This document shows positions 41,768 to 50,096 of a stretch of 64,000 nucleotides of DNA, piece after piece. The stretch lies in the NCBI GenBank assembly GCA_963784885.1, contig CAWATA010000007.1:124001-188000 (forward strand), read 5' to 3'. This DNA is from RHKX01 sp963784885 (lineage in GTDB: Bacteria; Actinomycetota; Thermoleophilia; Solirubrobacterales; 70-9). The position numbers and the translations under genes are program-made. Below the pieces are notes generated by a model, which was not told where the DNA came from, did not search any database, and saw only the letters and a program-made list of their open reading frames with translations. Position 1 is the stretch's first letter. Every line of letters starts with the position of its first letter.

Positions 41768-42433
41768 TCAGCGCTTCCGGGCGAGGGTGATGCCGTCGGC
41801 GACCCCGAGCATCGCCACGTCGACCCGCTCGTCTTCGGCGATCCGCCCGTTCAGCTCGGCGATCACCCTCCCGTCGTCGTCGTCGGGCGCCGGATCGAGG
41901 ACGGTTCCCCCGCGGAGGACGTTGTCGAGGACGATCAGCCCGCCGGGGCGGAGCAGGGTCAGGCAGGACTCGTAGTAACCGGGATAGGCGGTCTTGTCGG
42001 CGTCGATGAAGGCGAGGTCGTAGGTTGCCGCCGCCGACCGCGTCAGCTCCGCGAGCGTCTCGGCTGCCGGGCCGACCGCGAGATCGATCCGGTCGGCGAC
42101 CCCGGCCGCCGCGAAGTTGGCGCGCGCCGCCTCCGCCCGCTCGCGATCGAGTTCGCACGCGGTCAGCCGCCCGCCGGGGGCGAGGCCGCGGGCGATGCAG
42201 ATCGCCGAGTACCCGGTGAACGTGCCGAGCTCGATCGCCCTGGCCGCTCCGAGGAGCCGGGTCAGCATCGTCAGCAGCGCGCCCTGGTCGGGCGAGATCT
42301 GCATCACGGCGATGTCCCCGAGCGCGGCAGTGCTCTCGCGGACCGCCGCGAGCGCAGCGTCCTCGCGGGCGCCATGGCGCACGACGTAGTCGTGCAGCTC
42401 CGGCGTCAGCGCGATGAACTTGGGGACGCTCAC
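41768..42433 (-). CDS. O-methyltransferase (caffeoyl-CoA OMT / COMT-like)
   Basis: 221 residues. MQISPDQGALLTMLTRLLGA near 44, AIELGTFTGYSAICIARGL near 65 (SAM motif I), AFIDADKTAYPGYYE near 139 and LIVLDNVLRGG near 164 are the cation-dependent class I OMT signature, with the metal-site acidic residues present. It overlaps the upstream sulfotransferase by 4 bases and the downstream glycosyltransferase ATG by one. Probably methylates a hydroxyl of the block's product (inference). Confidence 0.88.
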   Translation of the reverse strand: MSVPKFIALTPELHDYVVRHGAREDAALAAVRESTAALGDIAVMQISPDQGALLTMLTRLLGAARAIELGTFTGYSAICIARGLAPGGRLTACELDRERAEAARANFAAAGVADRIDLAVGPAAETLAELTRSAAATYDLAFIDADKTAYPGYYESCLTLLRPGGLIVLDNVLRGGTVLDPAPDDDDGRVIAELNGRIAEDERVDVAMLGVADGITLARKR

Positions 42434-43359
42434 GCGCCGGCGGCGGCGGTCCCGGTTCCGACCTCGTAGCCGAGGTCGGAGAGCAGCTCACCGGCCGCGG
42501 CGTCGAAGGCGGCGACATCCTCGCGGGACATCTTCTCCTTCCACCGGTACATCGCGCTCGGGTCCGGCGGCTTCTGCGTCATCGCGTGGGCCTGCATCCG
42601 CTCCTCGCCCGGACGGGTCGGCTTTCCGTCGGTCGCCGGGAGGTCGCGGGCCATCTCCGCCATCCGCTCGGCGGCGTGCTCGTAGTAGCGCATCATCACC
42701 GGGTCCCAGGGGAGCTCGAGGAACTCCGCGATCCGGCGCAGGTTCGGCTCGGTGTCGGTGACGAGGTCCTCGTAGCGGAGCTCGAGGTAATGGGAGACCT
42801 TGCGGCCGTGCCGCTGAGCGCGGCGGATCCGCCGTTGCCAGGTCTCCGCGACCTGGCCGGCCGGGGCGGGATCCTTGTCCCCGAGCGTCCGCTTCCAGCG
42901 CGAGAGGGCGACGTCGCGGCCGTCGCGGATCACGTGGATGAACCGCGCCTCCGGCATCGCCGCCTCGATCTTGACCATGTTCTTGACGTAGGCCGGCGTC
43001 TTCTCCCCGTAGCGCGGCTTGCCCTGCCGCTCCGCGTAGATCTCATAGAAGGCGCGCAGCGCCGGCCCGGGCGTGAACTCGTCGAGCTGCTTCCAGCGCG
43101 CGACGACGTCGGCGGGGTCCGTGTGCAGGTCGCCCCACTGGCGGACCGCGGTCATCGTCTCGACCGCCTGCTCGGGCGTCGAGCCCCCCTCGATCGCATC
43201 GATCAGGTCGGGCACGAAGTGGGTCTCCGGCGGGATCGTCAGGTCCGGATGCGCGTCCAGCATCAGCCGCAGCATCGTCGTGCCGGACCGCCCGACGCCG
43301 ACGATGAAGGGCACGGGCGGCCGTGCGGGTTCCTGCGCCTTCCTCGAGAAGAGAGCCAT
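42430..43359 (-). CDS. Sulfotransferase (Sulfotransfer_3-like)
   Basis: 309 residues from ATG 43359. PAPS loop FIVGVGRSGTTMLRLML near 18, GEKTPAYVKNM near 120, VIRDGRDVALSRWKR near 140, C-terminal DLGYEVGTG. 4-bp overlap with the O-methyltransferase. Closest in layout to the 35691 gene (same MRDLP-like C-terminal region). Acceptor unknown. Confidence 0.85.
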   Translation of the reverse strand: MALFSRKAQEPARPPVPFIVGVGRSGTTMLRLMLDAHPDLTIPPETHFVPDLIDAIEGGSTPEQAVETMTAVRQWGDLHTDPADVVARWKQLDEFTPGPALRAFYEIYAERQGKPRYGEKTPAYVKNMVKIEAAMPEARFIHVIRDGRDVALSRWKRTLGDKDPAPAGQVAETWQRRIRRAQRHGRKVSHYLELRYEDLVTDTEPNLRRIAEFLELPWDPVMMRYYEHAAERMAEMARDLPATDGKPTRPGEERMQAHAMTQKPPDPSAMYRWKEKMSREDVAAFDAAAGELLSDLGYEVGTGTAAAGA

Positions 43360-43403
43360 GGGGCGGAAGGGTAGGCGAGTGACGCGGGAGCCGCGAGCGG
43401 GGC

Positions 43404-44474
43404 TCAGCTCGCGAGCAGCTCGGCGAAGTCCGCCACCGTCCGGTCCCAGCTCCGCTCCTCGCGAACCTTCAGCGCCCCGGCCGAGAGCTCGGCGCGGAGG
43501 CCGGGGTCGGCGAGGCGTGAGATCGCCGCGGTGAGGGCGTCGACGTCGACGGTCTTGGCCGGGATTCCGGAGTTGGCGAGGCCGTCGGGGTGGGAGGGGA
43601 CGAGGATGCCGTTGACGCCGTCGGTGACGAGCTCGTTCATCGGCGCGTCGTCGTTGCAGACGATCGGCTGGCCGAACGCGATCGCCTCGTAGAGATGAAG
43701 GCCGAGGCCCTCCCATCGCGCCGGCGCCATGCAGACGTCGGCGTCGGCGAACATCTGCAGGTGGACGTCGGTCGGGAGGTCCTCGAGCACGAGCTCGATC
43801 CGTTCGTCGTTGCTGACGGCGCGCTCGAGGAACTTCATCCGGCGTTCGATCTGCGCCTTGACGATCAGCTTCAGGTCAGGTTCGTCGGTCGCCGAGAACG
43901 CGTTGATGACCTCCTTGAACGGCTTCCGCTTGCCGAGCAACCCCGCGTGGTAGTGGAACCGGACGTCCTCGTGGTCACGGTCCGGGGTCACGCCGAAGTA
44001 CTCCGGATGAACCCCGTACTGCACGTACGGGGTCTCGATCCCCATCCCCGCGTAGCGCTCCTGCTCGGCCCGCGTCAGCGAGTAGACGAGATCGTAGGAG
44101 GCCTTGGTCGGCTCGACGTGCTCGTCGCTGAACCGCTCCCAGACGAAGCGGCCGATGGTCCGGACCCCGGAGGCCCGCAGCGCCGCGATCGCGTCGAACT
44201 CGTAGTTCTGGTCGAAGAAGCAGGCCTCGATGCCGGTCTCGCGCGCCCAGCCGACCAGCTCGTCGGCGGGGATGAAGAAGTCTGAGGCCGGGGTCACGCC
44301 GGACTGGGCCCAGACGTCGTCGGTGCGCGCGTCCTGCGGCATCGGAAAGCTCTCCTTCGTCGGCCGGCCGAGCACGAACGTGTCGTGGCCGAGCTCGTCG
44401 AGCGCGGAGCGGAGCTGGCGGGCGACGACGCCCTGCCCGCGGTTGAACCAGAAAGCGCAGATCCCGACTCGCAT
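43404..44474 (-). CDS. GT4-like glycosyltransferase
   Basis: 356 residues. VGICAFWFNRGQGVVARQL at the N-terminus, HAGLLGKRKPFKEVI near 190, ARWEGLGLHLYEAIAFG near 275 and APMNELVTDGVNGIL near 298. Linker before HAGLL is short (no repeat). First gene of the inserted block: its ATG lies 62 bases past the purQ stop, on the same strand. UDP- or GDP-sugar donor not predictable. Confidence 0.85.
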   Translation of the reverse strand: MRVGICAFWFNRGQGVVARQLRSALDELGHDTFVLGRPTKESFPMPQDARTDDVWAQSGVTPASDFFIPADELVGWARETGIEACFFDQNYEFDAIAALRASGVRTIGRFVWERFSDEHVEPTKASYDLVYSLTRAEQERYAGMGIETPYVQYGVHPEYFGVTPDRDHEDVRFHYHAGLLGKRKPFKEVINAFSATDEPDLKLIVKAQIERRMKFLERAVSNDERIELVLEDLPTDVHLQMFADADVCMAPARWEGLGLHLYEAIAFGQPIVCNDDAPMNELVTDGVNGILVPSHPDGLANSGIPAKTVDVDALTAAISRLADPGLRAELSAGALKVREERSWDRTVADFAELLAS

Positions 44475-44536
44475 GGGCCGGGAAGGATGGCAGCTACGCG
44501 GGGCCGGTCACGATCGCGGTGCTCTCGCGCGGCGCC

Positions 44537-45205
44537 TCAGGCGGCGGCGAGCGCCCGGGCCGCCGACTCGAACAGGCGCAGCCCGTCGGTCGACCCGGTC
44601 AGCGGGTCGACGGCGTGCTCGGGGTGCGGCATCAGCCCGACGACGTTGCCGCGCTCGTTGCGGACGCCGGCGACGTCGTTGAGCGACCCGTTCGGGTTCG
44701 CGCCGGGCGCGTAGCGAAAGACGACCTGGCCGTTGGACTCGACCTCGTCGAGGAGCTCCGGTGGCGCGAACCAGCGGCCGGTCGTGTGCTTGACCGGAAT
44801 CGAGAGGACCTCCCCCGGCCGGCACGCGCCCGACCACGGGGTCTCGGCGTCGACGACCTCGATGCCGACCTGGCGGCAGAGGAACCGCAGCCCCTCGTTC
44901 GGCAGCAGCGCCCCGGGCAGCAGCCCCGCCTCGCAGAGAACCTGGAACCCGTTGCAGATGCCGAGCACCGGCCCGCCCGCGGCGGCGAACTCGAGCACCC
45001 TCTCCATCGCCGGCGCGAAGCGGGCGATCGAGCCGACCCGCAGGTAGTCGCCGTAGGAGAAGCCGCCGGGGACGACGACGGCGTCGACGTCGCCGAGATC
45101 GGAATCGCCGTGCCAGATGATCCGCGCGTCGGCGACCCGCTCGCAGGCCAGCAGGGCGTCGACCTCGTCGCAGGAGCCGGGAAACCGCAGCACCCCGAAC
45201 TTCAC
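44537..45205 (-). CDS. purQ: Phosphoribosylformylglycinamidine synthase glutaminase subunit
   Basis: 222 residues, class I glutamine amidotransferase. Nucleophile in LGICNGFQVLCEAGLLPG near 85-102 and the catalytic His-x-Glu in GLMPHPEHAVDPL near 195. Supplies ammonia to PurL. Start overlaps purS by 4 bases. Confidence 0.96.
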   Translation of the reverse strand: MKFGVLRFPGSCDEVDALLACERVADARIIWHGDSDLGDVDAVVVPGGFSYGDYLRVGSIARFAPAMERVLEFAAAGGPVLGICNGFQVLCEAGLLPGALLPNEGLRFLCRQVGIEVVDAETPWSGACRPGEVLSIPVKHTTGRWFAPPELLDEVESNGQVVFRYAPGANPNGSLNDVAGVRNERGNVVGLMPHPEHAVDPLTGSTDGLRLFESAARALAAA

Positions 45206-45447
45206 GACGAGCTTCCCGGCCCCGGGGTCATCTCCTCGATCTCGTAGTCCTCGATCAGCGGGTTGACGAGGAGCTTCTCGCAGAGGCCCTCGAGCTCGGC
45301 CCGGTCCTCGTAGTGGAGCTCGACCATCCGGCCGACGCGGACATCGCGGACGCTCGTGACTCCGAGGGTCGGCAGCGCCCGCTCGACGGCCTTCCCCTGG
45401 GGGTCCAGGATCCCGTCCTTCGGCTTGATCAGAACCCGCGCGATCAC
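45202..45447 (-). CDS. purS: Phosphoribosylformylglycinamidine synthase subunit PurS
   Basis: 81 residues, normal for the family. ARVLIKPKDGILDPQGKAVE at the N-terminus, VRDVRVGRMVELHYED in the middle, and NPLIEDYEIEEM at the end. It bridges PurL and PurQ in the small-type FGAM synthase. It follows the sulfotransferase gene at 45458 by 10 bases in transcription order. Confidence 0.94.
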   Translation of the reverse strand: MIARVLIKPKDGILDPQGKAVERALPTLGVTSVRDVRVGRMVELHYEDRAELEGLCEKLLVNPLIEDYEIEEMTPGPGSSS

Positions 45448-45457
45448 GGCGCCAAAC

Positions 45458-46441
45458 TTAGACGACGGAGCTCCGGGAACCGCGCCCCCGCCTCAGCAGC
45501 CCCCTGAGGCCGCCGCCGGAGGGCGGCTCCCCGACCGACTCGGCGAGCTGCGGGTAGCCGGCGGCGCGCAGCGACTCGGCCATGTCGAGCTTCGCGAACG
45601 CCTCGCTCCAGCGCGGGTCGTTGGCCGCGAACGGGACCTCCGGGTCCTTGACCTTTCCGCGGGCCCATCCCGCGACCTCGGGCGGCGTCGGCCGATCGGC
45701 GGCCTCGTAGACGCGGGCGATCGCCGCGACCGGGTCGGCGCGCAGCTCCTCGTTGCGAAGCAGCACGTACCGGTCACCGAACAGGGCCCGGCCGTCCCGC
45801 CACGTGCTCAGGAAGGTGTGCTTCCAGACGAGCAGGATCCGCTCGAAGTTGGCGGGGCGCCGCATGTGCGAGTACCCCGGATCCCGCAGAAGGATCCGCG
45901 AGAGCTGACGGCTGGACCAGAGCTTCCGCTTCTCGTCCTCGCCGAAGAACTCGTCGGCGGTCGCGTAGCTCCGGCTCCGGCCCTTGCCCATCATCATCGA
46001 GGCGGCGACGGCGCGCGGGTCGCGGACGACGTGGATCAGGACCGAGTCCTCGGGCGCGATCCCGCGGATCGCCTCGAGCTTGTCGTAGAGGCGGGTCTCC
46101 TTGACCATGACCGGCTCGGAGCGCTGCAGCAGCGTCCGCAGGAACCCGGCGCAGTGCTCGGGGAGGTCGGGGCCGATCTCGGCCTCCGGATTGCCGGGGC
46201 CGCCGAGGTTGAACTCGGAGATGTCGAGTCCGGGCCAGTGCTCGTCGCGGTACTCGAGCCGGAGCTTCCGGGTCTCCGCGAACGGATCGGTCTCGCGGGC
46301 GCCGCTGCCGCCCCCGGGCGTCTCGGTGTCCTCGCGCAGCGGCTCGTAGAAGCAGTGCAGCTCGGGGTCCTCGAGCAGCGCGTCGTAGAGGATCGTCGTC
46401 CCCGACCGCCGCATTCCCTGCATGAGGATCGCCTGGGCCAT
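45458..46441 (-). CDS. Sulfotransferase of a divergent subfamily
   Basis: 327 residues. PAPS loop LMQGMRRSGTTILYDALLED near 7-26, MVKETRLYDKLEAIRG near 110 and IHVVRDPRAVAASMMMG near 137 for the 3'-phosphate site. It has RDPRA in place of the RDGRD seen in the main block, and a low-complexity basic C-terminus (GGGLRGLLRRGRGSR). It sits alone between purC and purS on their strand, so it is a separate insertion into the purine genes. Confidence 0.82.
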   Translation of the reverse strand: MAQAILMQGMRRSGTTILYDALLEDPELHCFYEPLREDTETPGGGSGARETDPFAETRKLRLEYRDEHWPGLDISEFNLGGPGNPEAEIGPDLPEHCAGFLRTLLQRSEPVMVKETRLYDKLEAIRGIAPEDSVLIHVVRDPRAVAASMMMGKGRSRSYATADEFFGEDEKRKLWSSRQLSRILLRDPGYSHMRRPANFERILLVWKHTFLSTWRDGRALFGDRYVLLRNEELRADPVAAIARVYEAADRPTPPEVAGWARGKVKDPEVPFAANDPRWSEAFAKLDMAESLRAAGYPQLAESVGEPPSGGGLRGLLRRGRGSRSSVV

Positions 46442-46474
46442 CGCGCCGGGCAGCGTATGCGACGGGGACGCCCC

Positions 46475-47329
46475 TCAGTCCAGCGAGCGACCGGTGATCC
46501 GCTCGTAAGCCTCGCGGTACTTGGCGGTCGTGCCCGCGATCACCTCGGGCGGCAGCGGCGGCGCCGGCGGCGAGTGGTCCCAGCCCTGCTCGTTCAGGTA
46601 GTCGCGGACGAACTGCTTGTCGAAGGAGGCCTGACCGCGGCCGGGCTCGTAGTCGTCGGCGGGCCAGAAGCGGGAGGAGTCCGGCGTCAGGACCTCGTCG
46701 CCGAGGACGACTTCCGCGCCCGGCGTCGATCCGAACTCGAACTTCGTGTCGGCGAGGATGATCCCGCGTTCGAAGGCGTGGGTCCGGGCGTGCTCGTAGA
46801 GCTCGATCGAGATCCGGCGGAGGTCCTCCATCAGCGGTCGCGAGCCGACGATCTCGGCGGCACGGTCGAAGTCGATGTTCTCGTCGTGTTCGCCGATCTC
46901 GGCCTTCGTCGCCGGCGTGAAGATCGGCTCCGGGAGCTGGTCGGACTCCTCCAGGCCACCGGGAAGCGCGATCCCGCAGACCGACTGCGACTCCTTGTAC
47001 TCCTTCCAACCCGAGCCCGAGAGGTAGCCGCGGACGACGCACTCGACCGGGAACATCTCGAGCTTCTTGACCCGGATCGCCCGCCCCGCGACCTCGTCGG
47101 GGACGTCCTCGCTGATCAGGTGGTTCGGCACGATCTGACCGGTCGTCTCGAACCAGAAGATCGACATCTGGGTGAGCACCTTCCCCTTGTCGGGAATCGG
47201 CTCTGGGAGGACGACGTCGAAGGCGGAGATCCGGTCGGAGGCGACCATGATCAACTCGTCTCCGTCCTCGTAGATCTCGCGGACCTTGCCGCTGGAATGG
47301 AGCTTGAGTTCGTCGAGCTTGCCTGGCAT
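46475..47329 (-). CDS. purC: SAICAR synthase
   Basis: 284 residues. HSSGKVREIYEDGDELIMVA near 11, ASDRISAFDVVLP, VECVVRGYLSGSGWKEY near 94, and LADTKFEFG near 190 are ATP- and CAIR-binding motifs. Joins aspartate to CAIR. No ribosome site; TAGCCT lies 6-7 bases before the ATG, again suggesting a leaderless start. 216 bases without a gene follow on the promoter side (47330-47545). Confidence 0.95.
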   Translation of the reverse strand: MPGKLDELKLHSSGKVREIYEDGDELIMVASDRISAFDVVLPEPIPDKGKVLTQMSIFWFETTGQIVPNHLISEDVPDEVAGRAIRVKKLEMFPVECVVRGYLSGSGWKEYKESQSVCGIALPGGLEESDQLPEPIFTPATKAEIGEHDENIDFDRAAEIVGSRPLMEDLRRISIELYEHARTHAFERGIILADTKFEFGSTPGAEVVLGDEVLTPDSSRFWPADDYEPGRGQASFDKQFVRDYLNEQGWDHSPPAPPLPPEVIAGTTAKYREAYERITGRSLD

Positions 47330-47529
47330 GGCGCGAGGCTACCAGCGCGATGTGTGGTCCGACCGTCATCGGGTGCCCCGGGGTCATGAGCGGATGGACC
47401 GATCCCGACGACCCGCTCTCGGAGGTGTTGCCCGGGCGCCGACGGCCACCAGGTCCTCGAGTCGTTCGCGGCGGCACCGCGAACCGCTGCGCTGGGCTGA
47501 TGACGGTCGGGCCGCCGCCCCGTCGTCTC

Positions 47530-47535
47530 TATCCT
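47530..47535 (+). promoter_or_regulatory. Putative -10 hexamer (leaderless start)
   Basis: TATCCT ends 10 bases before the ATG of the secreted peptidoglycan-binding protein. Divergent from purC; the 47330-47529 stretch shows nothing else recognisable. Confidence 0.35.
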
Positions 47536-47545
47536 GACGGGGCCG

Positions 47546-48715
47546 ATGCCCGCCGCGATCCACAGCCGGGGGCGGAGTAGGCCGTTCGGGCTGGTCGTCC
47601 TGGTGGCGGCGCTAGCCGCCACCGTGCTCCCACCCGCGCCCGCCGAGGCGGCCTCGCCGTTCCGCGGCGACGCGAGCTGGGTCTGGTACGTGAGCGCATC
47701 GGGCGGATCCTCCGGCGCGATGGCCCGGAAGGCTGACCGCCGCGGGCTCGACGCGGTCTACGTCAAGAGCGGCGACGCCGGCAACTACTGGAGCCAGTTC
47801 GACCGCGGGCTGGTCCGCGACGTTCATTCGCGGGGCCTCGACGTCTGCGCCTGGCAGTTCGTCTACGGCGCCGACCCGAAGCGCGAGGCGAAGGTCGGCG
47901 CCGCCGCCGCAGAGGCGGGGGCCGACTGCCTGATAATCGATGCCGAGAGCGCCTACGAGGGCCGTTACGCGGCGGCCGACGAATACATGCGGAGCCTCCG
48001 CCGACGAGTTGGCGACGACTTCCCGCTCGCGCTCAGCAGCTTCCCGTACGTCGACTATCACCCGGCGTTCCCGTACTCGGTCTTCCTCGGCCCCGGCGGT
48101 GCCGAGGCCAACCTGCCGCAGCTCTACTGGTACGCGATCGGGGATCCGATCGCGGCCTCCTTCCGGCACACCTACGCCTTCAACCGTCCATACGACCGCC
48201 GGCTCTTCCCGGTCGGACAGACCTGGATGAACCCGCCGAAGGGCCAGGTGCTCGACTTCCGCCGCCTCGCCCGCGCCTACGGATCGACCGGCGTCAGCTG
48301 GTGGTCCTGGCAGGAGACCTCCCGCCGGATGTGGCCGCGGCTCAGCGGCAGGCTGCGAGGGTCGCCGCCCGGCCCGCGCCCGCGCCGCGAATACGCGAGG
48401 CTCGATCGCGGCGCGACGGGCGATCTCGTGGTCTGGGCCCAGCAGCTCCTCCGAGGGGCCCGGCTCTCGGTCCCAGTCGACGGCCGGTTCCGGGCCAAGA
48501 CGGCTCGGGCGGTCAAGACCTTCCAGCGCCGCAACGGGCTCGCCGCGACCGGCGCCGTCGACGGCGCGACCTGGCCGGCCCTGCTGGCGGGCGAGCCCAA
48601 GCCGGTGAACTGGAGCCGCCGCGGCGACCCCGCGCGGCTCGATGCAGCCCCGCCGACGGCGACGATCCCGCCCCGGGCCGACGAGATCCCACCCCCGGCG
48701 GAGCGGTTGCGATGA
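47546..48715 (+). CDS. Secreted glycosidase-like protein with peptidoglycan-binding domain
   Basis: 389 residues. Signal peptide (RPFGLVVLVAALAATVLPP, cleavage near AEAAS). Residues about 40-265 look like a TIM-barrel of the GH25/DUF1906 kind: GLDAVYVKSGDAGNYW, CLIIDAESAYEGRYAAAD near 130 with acidic residues at the expected barrel end, LPQLYWYAIGDP and VSWWSWQE. Residues about 293-350 are a peptidoglycan-binding repeat (VDGRFRAKTARAVKTFQRRN). Probably a cell-wall hydrolase. Overlaps the deacetylase by 4 bases. Confidence 0.78.
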   Translation: MPAAIHSRGRSRPFGLVVLVAALAATVLPPAPAEAASPFRGDASWVWYVSASGGSSGAMARKADRRGLDAVYVKSGDAGNYWSQFDRGLVRDVHSRGLDVCAWQFVYGADPKREAKVGAAAAEAGADCLIIDAESAYEGRYAAADEYMRSLRRRVGDDFPLALSSFPYVDYHPAFPYSVFLGPGGAEANLPQLYWYAIGDPIAASFRHTYAFNRPYDRRLFPVGQTWMNPPKGQVLDFRRLARAYGSTGVSWWSWQETSRRMWPRLSGRLRGSPPGPRPRREYARLDRGATGDLVVWAQQLLRGARLSVPVDGRFRAKTARAVKTFQRRNGLAATGAVDGATWPALLAGEPKPVNWSRRGDPARLDAAPPTATIPPRADEIPPPAERLR

Positions 48716-49986
48716 GGCGACCGCCATCGACCGCCCTCGCCCTGGCGGTCCTCGCCCTCGTCCTGCCGGCGTCCGCCGGCGCCGCGACCGCCCGCGACCC
48801 CGCCGACACGCCCGGGCCTCTCGACCTCGTCAAGGTCAAGGTCGGTCAGGACGACACGAAGCTGAAGGCACGGATCGGCGTCAGCAGCCCACTGCCGAAC
48901 CTCTCGCAGCTGCGCCCGCACCCCGCCTTCGAGAAGGGCAGGGAGGAGCGCTACCTCTGCCTCAACCTCGCGGCGCACTCGATCGGCCGGCGGCTCTACT
49001 GCCCGGCCGGAGGGATCCGCAAGGGACGGATCGCGGTCGGCGTCTCGGTCGTCGGCAAGCGCACGATTCGCGGCAAGGGGTCGGTGCGGGCTGCGATCGA
49101 GCGCTCGAAGCGCGGCATGGTCCTCCGTCTGAGTCTCGCGAAGCTCGGAATCAAGCCGGGCAAGCTCGGGTTCTCGGCGTCGAGCAGCTGGTACGGGCCC
49201 GCCTGCGTGCCCGGGGGCAAGCGCGGGCCCGCGATCTGCACCGACCGGGCGCCGTCCAGGGGCGCCGTCAAGACCGAGATCAACCCGGTGCGCCGGGTGG
49301 GCTGCACCGGAGTCGGGCACGGCACGGTCAGCCGCGGCCCGTCATCGCACAAGTGGGTCGCGCTCACCTTCGACGACGGTCCGAGCGTCTACACCGACGA
49401 CGTCCTGCGGATCCTCGACAAAAAGCACGTTCACGGGACCTTCTTCCAGATCGGCCAGCAGGTCCCCGCCTACGCCGCCCTCGACCGGAAGATCCTCGCC
49501 CACGGGCACGAGATCGCCAACCACTCCTGGCGGCATGCGATGGGGCCCGGGAAGTCCGACCTCAGGCAGACGAGCGACGTGATCGAGCGCGCGACCGGCT
49601 TCCGGCCCTGCATGTTCCGCCCGCCGGGCGGCTTCCTGCCGTCGGCGACGGCGGCCGCGGCGTCGGCGCTCGACATGGTCAGCGTCATCTGGGACGTCGA
49701 CACCCGCGACTGGACGACGCCGGGCAGCACCTCGATCCGCCACGTCGCGACCTCGGGCGGTCGCGGCTCGATCGTCCTCATGCACGACGGCGGCGGCAAC
49801 CGCAGCCAGACGGTCGCGGCACTGCCGGGCATCATCCGCAGCTACAAGGCGAGGGGGTACGAGATGAAGACGATGACGCAGCTGCTCGGCGGGCGTTACG
49901 TCCTCAAGGAGGACAGGGGTCACGGCCGGGTCTGGAACCCGCCGGCGCCGAAGCCGGCGCGGCCGATCCACCGCGCGGGACCGTAG
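48712..49986 (+). CDS. Secreted polysaccharide deacetylase (NodB domain)
   Basis: 424 residues from the ATG that overlaps the previous stop. Signal peptide (LALAVLALVLPASAGA). An unassigned beta-rich N-terminal domain (about 30-190) precedes a NodB homology domain at about 215-400: VALTFDDGPSVYTDD (catalytic Asp pair), HGHEIANHSWRH (zinc His pair), FRPPGG, and LMHDGGGNRSQT. It would remove acetyl groups from cell-wall or surface glycans. Paired with the peptidoglycan-binding protein, and opposite in strand to the purine genes around it. Confidence 0.88.
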   Translation: MRRPPSTALALAVLALVLPASAGAATARDPADTPGPLDLVKVKVGQDDTKLKARIGVSSPLPNLSQLRPHPAFEKGREERYLCLNLAAHSIGRRLYCPAGGIRKGRIAVGVSVVGKRTIRGKGSVRAAIERSKRGMVLRLSLAKLGIKPGKLGFSASSSWYGPACVPGGKRGPAICTDRAPSRGAVKTEINPVRRVGCTGVGHGTVSRGPSSHKWVALTFDDGPSVYTDDVLRILDKKHVHGTFFQIGQQVPAYAALDRKILAHGHEIANHSWRHAMGPGKSDLRQTSDVIERATGFRPCMFRPPGGFLPSATAAAASALDMVSVIWDVDTRDWTTPGSTSIRHVATSGGRGSIVLMHDGGGNRSQTVAALPGIIRSYKARGYEMKTMTQLLGGRYVLKEDRGHGRVWNPPAPKPARPIHRAGP

Positions 49987-50013
49987 GGAACCGGCGGAGT
50001 CCGCTACCGGGCG

Positions 50014-50096
50014 GGACACACATGTCATCCCGCCCCCAAACCGCCGCGCCGACCGGCGGAAGCGGACGCGAAGCGGTGCATTCCGCCGGAGTTATC
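50014..50096 (-). repeat. Dispersed hairpin repeat, copy D (overlaps purB stop)
   Basis: On the minus strand begins GATAACTCCGGCGGAA. Perfect 9-bp arms (CCGGCGGAA at 50053-50061, TTCCGCCGG at 50081-50089); loop TGCACCGCTTCGCGTCCGC. The purB stop codon TAA is inside its first six bases. It fills the space between convergent purB and the deacetylase and could act as a terminator. Confidence 0.88.

Larger units (their letters stand above)
40544..41768 (-). pseudogene. GT4-like glycosyltransferase, frameshifted, with in-frame double repeat insertion
   Basis: The first 159 codons (RIGVVSKWSASGQAVVARQI to RYAEMGLDD) run into a stop at 41292. One base over, the frame continues YIQWGIHPELL and on to the normal C-terminus (FYFPGSFLGRRKP, SRWEGLGLPLFEA, PPMSEM). 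A single extra base at about 41319-41327 (GACGACCCC where paralogues read GACACGCC or GAGACCCC) explains it. Between HPELL and FYFPG about 59 residues replace the usual 11; they are encoded by repeat copies B2 and B1. Recent mutation or sequencing error; the downstream part is otherwise intact. Confidence 0.75.

Noticed and set aside
47251..47622. Minus-strand open frame before purC
   Set aside because: It overlaps the purC 5' end and a divergent gene's start; composition and lack of motifs suggest chance.
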